Source of the DNA: Photobacterium iliopiscarium
Lineage (GTDB): Bacteria; Pseudomonadota; Gammaproteobacteria; Enterobacterales; Vibrionaceae
DNA: 64,000 bases
Assembly (NCBI RefSeq): GCF_003026395.1
Contig: NZ_PYOO01000005.1
Coordinates: 271,459 to 335,458, forward strand
Reading direction: 5' to 3'
Below, piece after piece: positions 62,768 through 64,000 of this stretch. Numbering within the stretch: the stretch's first letter is position 1; every line of letters starts with the position of its first letter. A program made the position numbers and the translations under genes. The notes below the pieces were generated by a model. It saw only the letters and a list, made by a program, of their open reading frames with translations. It ran no database searches and was not told where the DNA came from.

Positions 62768-62869
62768 TTTCAAGACTCCAATCGTTGTTCAAAATAAAGG
62801 GAAATATTATGTGATACTCCACAAAAAGATGCCATATTCCCTGTCTATGAATTGAACTATAACGAACGC

Positions 62870-62908
62870 TGAACGATCGTTCAAGCAATAAATTGAACGA
62901 CCGTTCAA
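62870..62908. promoter_or_regulatory. Paired TetR-type operators
   Basis: TGAACGATCGTTCA (62870-62883) is a perfect 14-bp palindrome and TTGAACGACCGTTCAA (62893-62908) the same half sites with a different centre. Centre spacing is about 24 bases. Confidence 0.7.
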
Positions 62909-63038
62909 AACACTAACCACTTTATCTTTATCATGCTGATTATAAATGATTTATTTTTCTAATTTTGTATTTCCCTTTAATCAACAGGCATAAAACTAAG
63001 CAAATTAATCTTTACCTAGTCACCCACTACCACTACAA

Positions 63039-63054
63039 TTGAACGAGTGTTCAT
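63039..63054. promoter_or_regulatory. Third operator-like palindrome before the TetR gene
   Basis: TTGAACGAGTGTTCAT shares the GAACG/(C)GTTC half sites, with one imperfect arm, 23 bases ahead of the regulator's ATG. Confidence 0.55.
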
Positions 63055-63077
63055 ATATAAATTTACAAGATCATATT

Positions 63078-63665
63078 ATGGCAAAGACAGCAAAATTTGA
63101 CCGCCAAGAAGTAATAAAAAAAGCCACCAATTTATATTGGAAAAAAGGCTTTCACGCGACATCAATGCGTAATCTGCAAGACGAAATTGATATGCGACCG
63201 GGAAGTATTTATTCAGCTTTCAATAGTAAAGAGGGATTATTCAAGGAAGTACTGCGTAACTATACCAATATGGGGCTTACGCAAATTGAAGCATTAAGAA
63301 ATGTGCTCGACACGCCTATCGAAGTATTAAAGGCATTTGTCAAAGCACAAGTTATCGACACCCAAACTAATGCACCAAACGGTGTCTGTATGCTTGCCAA
63401 AACCATAGGAGAATTAACGTCGGAAAATCAAGAACTAATCGATGTGACCAAAGATTGTCTTAACGAAATTTTACTGGAATTTACTACGCTGATTAAAGAA
63501 GCCCAAGCGCAGGGAATTATAGATTCAAGTAAAGATGCTGAAGAATTAGCAAGCTACGTGCAAATTCAAATAACGGGTTTGCGTACCTTCGCTAAAGTAA
63601 ATAATAATGAGGCATTACTTCACAGAAAAATAGACGATATATTTAACCACTACCCGTTTGTTTAA
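63078..63665 (+). CDS. TetR/AcrR family transcriptional regulator
   Basis: A 195-residue regulator. The N-terminal helix-turn-helix is 'RQEVIKKATNLYWKKGFHATSMRNLQDEIDMRPGSIYSAFNSKEGLFKEVL', and the C-terminal ligand-binding part includes a cysteine at 'NAPNGVCMLAKTIGELT', which could be a thiol or electrophile sensor as in NemR-type repressors (inference). Start at 63078 by family alignment. It diverges from the AhpD-like gene, the likely target, with three palindromes in between. Confidence 0.88.
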   Translation: MAKTAKFDRQEVIKKATNLYWKKGFHATSMRNLQDEIDMRPGSIYSAFNSKEGLFKEVLRNYTNMGLTQIEALRNVLDTPIEVLKAFVKAQVIDTQTNAPNGVCMLAKTIGELTSENQELIDVTKDCLNEILLEFTTLIKEAQAQGIIDSSKDAEELASYVQIQITGLRTFAKVNNNEALLHRKIDDIFNHYPFV

Positions 63666-64000
63666 GTGTTTCGATACGGTTAATGAATCAGTCTGAAGTG
63701 ATCAAGTAAAACTGTACATCTTTATAGGTGTTTACATTAAGCGGCAGCTTCCATCATCACTGGCGATAAATTATGGATGTCTTTTGTTTTTGCGTTTGTT
63801 TCTTTGTAAAGCATCTCGATCGTTGAGTTTTGCATCTACTCAGCCCAATAGCCGTCATCTCGGAAGTTGAGGCACGTATATGGACTCCCCGTGTAATGCA
63901 AGAGTTTGAGAAAGCGTGTTGGCAAGTGCACGTATATTCGGTTTCTTTATGGGGAGCTACCCCGAACCTGTATGGCTTCATTCACGTTGCAAGGATTCTA
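63666..64000. other. Unrecognised terminal segment with a dispersed repeat
   Basis: No gene I accept. On the minus strand a short frame ends 'NLSPVMMEAAA' near 63740, possibly the tail of an element or lost gene. The 15-base sequence CCGTCATCTCGGAAG at about 63852 also occurs at about 1928, so a dispersed repeat or mobile element end is likely. Composition is GC-richer than neighbouring intergenic DNA. Confidence 0.4.

Larger units (their letters stand above)
62768..63077. promoter_or_regulatory. Divergent operator region of the AhpD-like and TetR genes
   Basis: About 310 bases, no gene. It contains three related palindromes (62870-62883, 62893-62908, 63039-63054). The first two are near the leftward gene, the third immediately before the regulator gene, implying both repression of the target and self-repression. 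Confidence 0.65.

Noticed and set aside
63757..63981. A 74-codon minus-strand frame at the window end
   Set aside because: The translated sequence has unusual composition, no family match and overlaps a dispersed repeat; probably not a gene.

Overview
The window looks like a chromosomal segment of a low-GC marine gammaproteobacterium of the Vibrionaceae, most likely Photobacterium. This is inferred from the Vibrio cholerae-type order of the type VI secretion (T6SS) genes, the similarity of housekeeping proteins such as YbiT, RoxA/YcfD and PpiB to the enteric/vibrio versions, and the AT-rich intergenic DNA. No rRNA, tRNA or CRISPR array was seen.

Region 1-8.2 kb is an accessory patchwork. It starts with the end of an IS3-family element and a DUF2971 gene. 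About 1 kb of gene-free DNA with two ~155 bp palindromic repeats follows, then a ydgJ-type oxidoreductase that has lost its Rossmann domain at a repeat. Next is a complete His-Xaa-Ser (Hxs) peptide-modification operon (hxsD, a small hxsD-like gene, hxsB, hxsC, hxsA, minus strand). A ParD-like antitoxin whose toxin gene is cut short at another repeat, a zinc-knuckle remnant and a small P-loop ATPase complete it. Five copies of one palindrome family (AGGACAGCCATA ... TATGGCTGTCCT) punctuate the region.

Region 8.3-14.2 kb is a TPP-riboswitch-controlled thiamin salvage operon: thiD, an ABC transporter (ATPase, permease, binding protein), tenA, thiM and thiE. It supports uptake of a pyrimidine precursor, its clean-up by TenA, phosphorylation of the pyrimidine and thiazole moieties, and coupling to thiamin phosphate.

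Region 14.2-28.2 kb holds ordinary single genes: a YkgJ-family protein, MarC, YbiT (ABC-F), a Gfo/Idh/MocA oxidoreductase, PpiB, DUF3703, YbjQ, two small unknowns, a TDT transporter, an EamA transporter, a C69 dipeptidase, ribosomal oxygenase RoxA, a DUF3313-like lipoprotein and an Old Yellow Enzyme family reductase. Several are bounded by clear hairpin terminators.

Region 28.4-57.6 kb is a complete T6SS. A minus-strand operon reads tssB-tssC-tssE-tssF-tssG-fha-tssJ-tssK-tssL-clpV-vasH-vasI-tssA-tssM. A PAAR gene diverges from it, followed on the plus strand by hcp1, vgrG, a DUF4123 adaptor and a LysM-bearing candidate effector. A SUMF1-fold lipoprotein and a VasL/TagA-like protein lie on the minus strand, and then a near-identical second hcp. 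Both hcp genes have sigma-54 promoter matches preceded by arrays of a 16-bp dyad (GAGCAA-N4-TTGCCC) spaced 19-21 bp apart. One perfect copy of the dyad lies between tssB and the PAAR gene. These are the obvious candidate targets of the cluster's own activator, VasH.

Region 57.7-64 kb returns to small housekeeping and unknown genes (PrdX-like deacylase, DUF3297, ACT-domain protein, sugar O-acetyltransferase, MsrA, AhpD-like protein). A TetR regulator diverges from the AhpD-like gene with three operator-like palindromes between them. The last ~330 bp contain nothing I recognise, apart from a short sequence also present near 1.9 kb.
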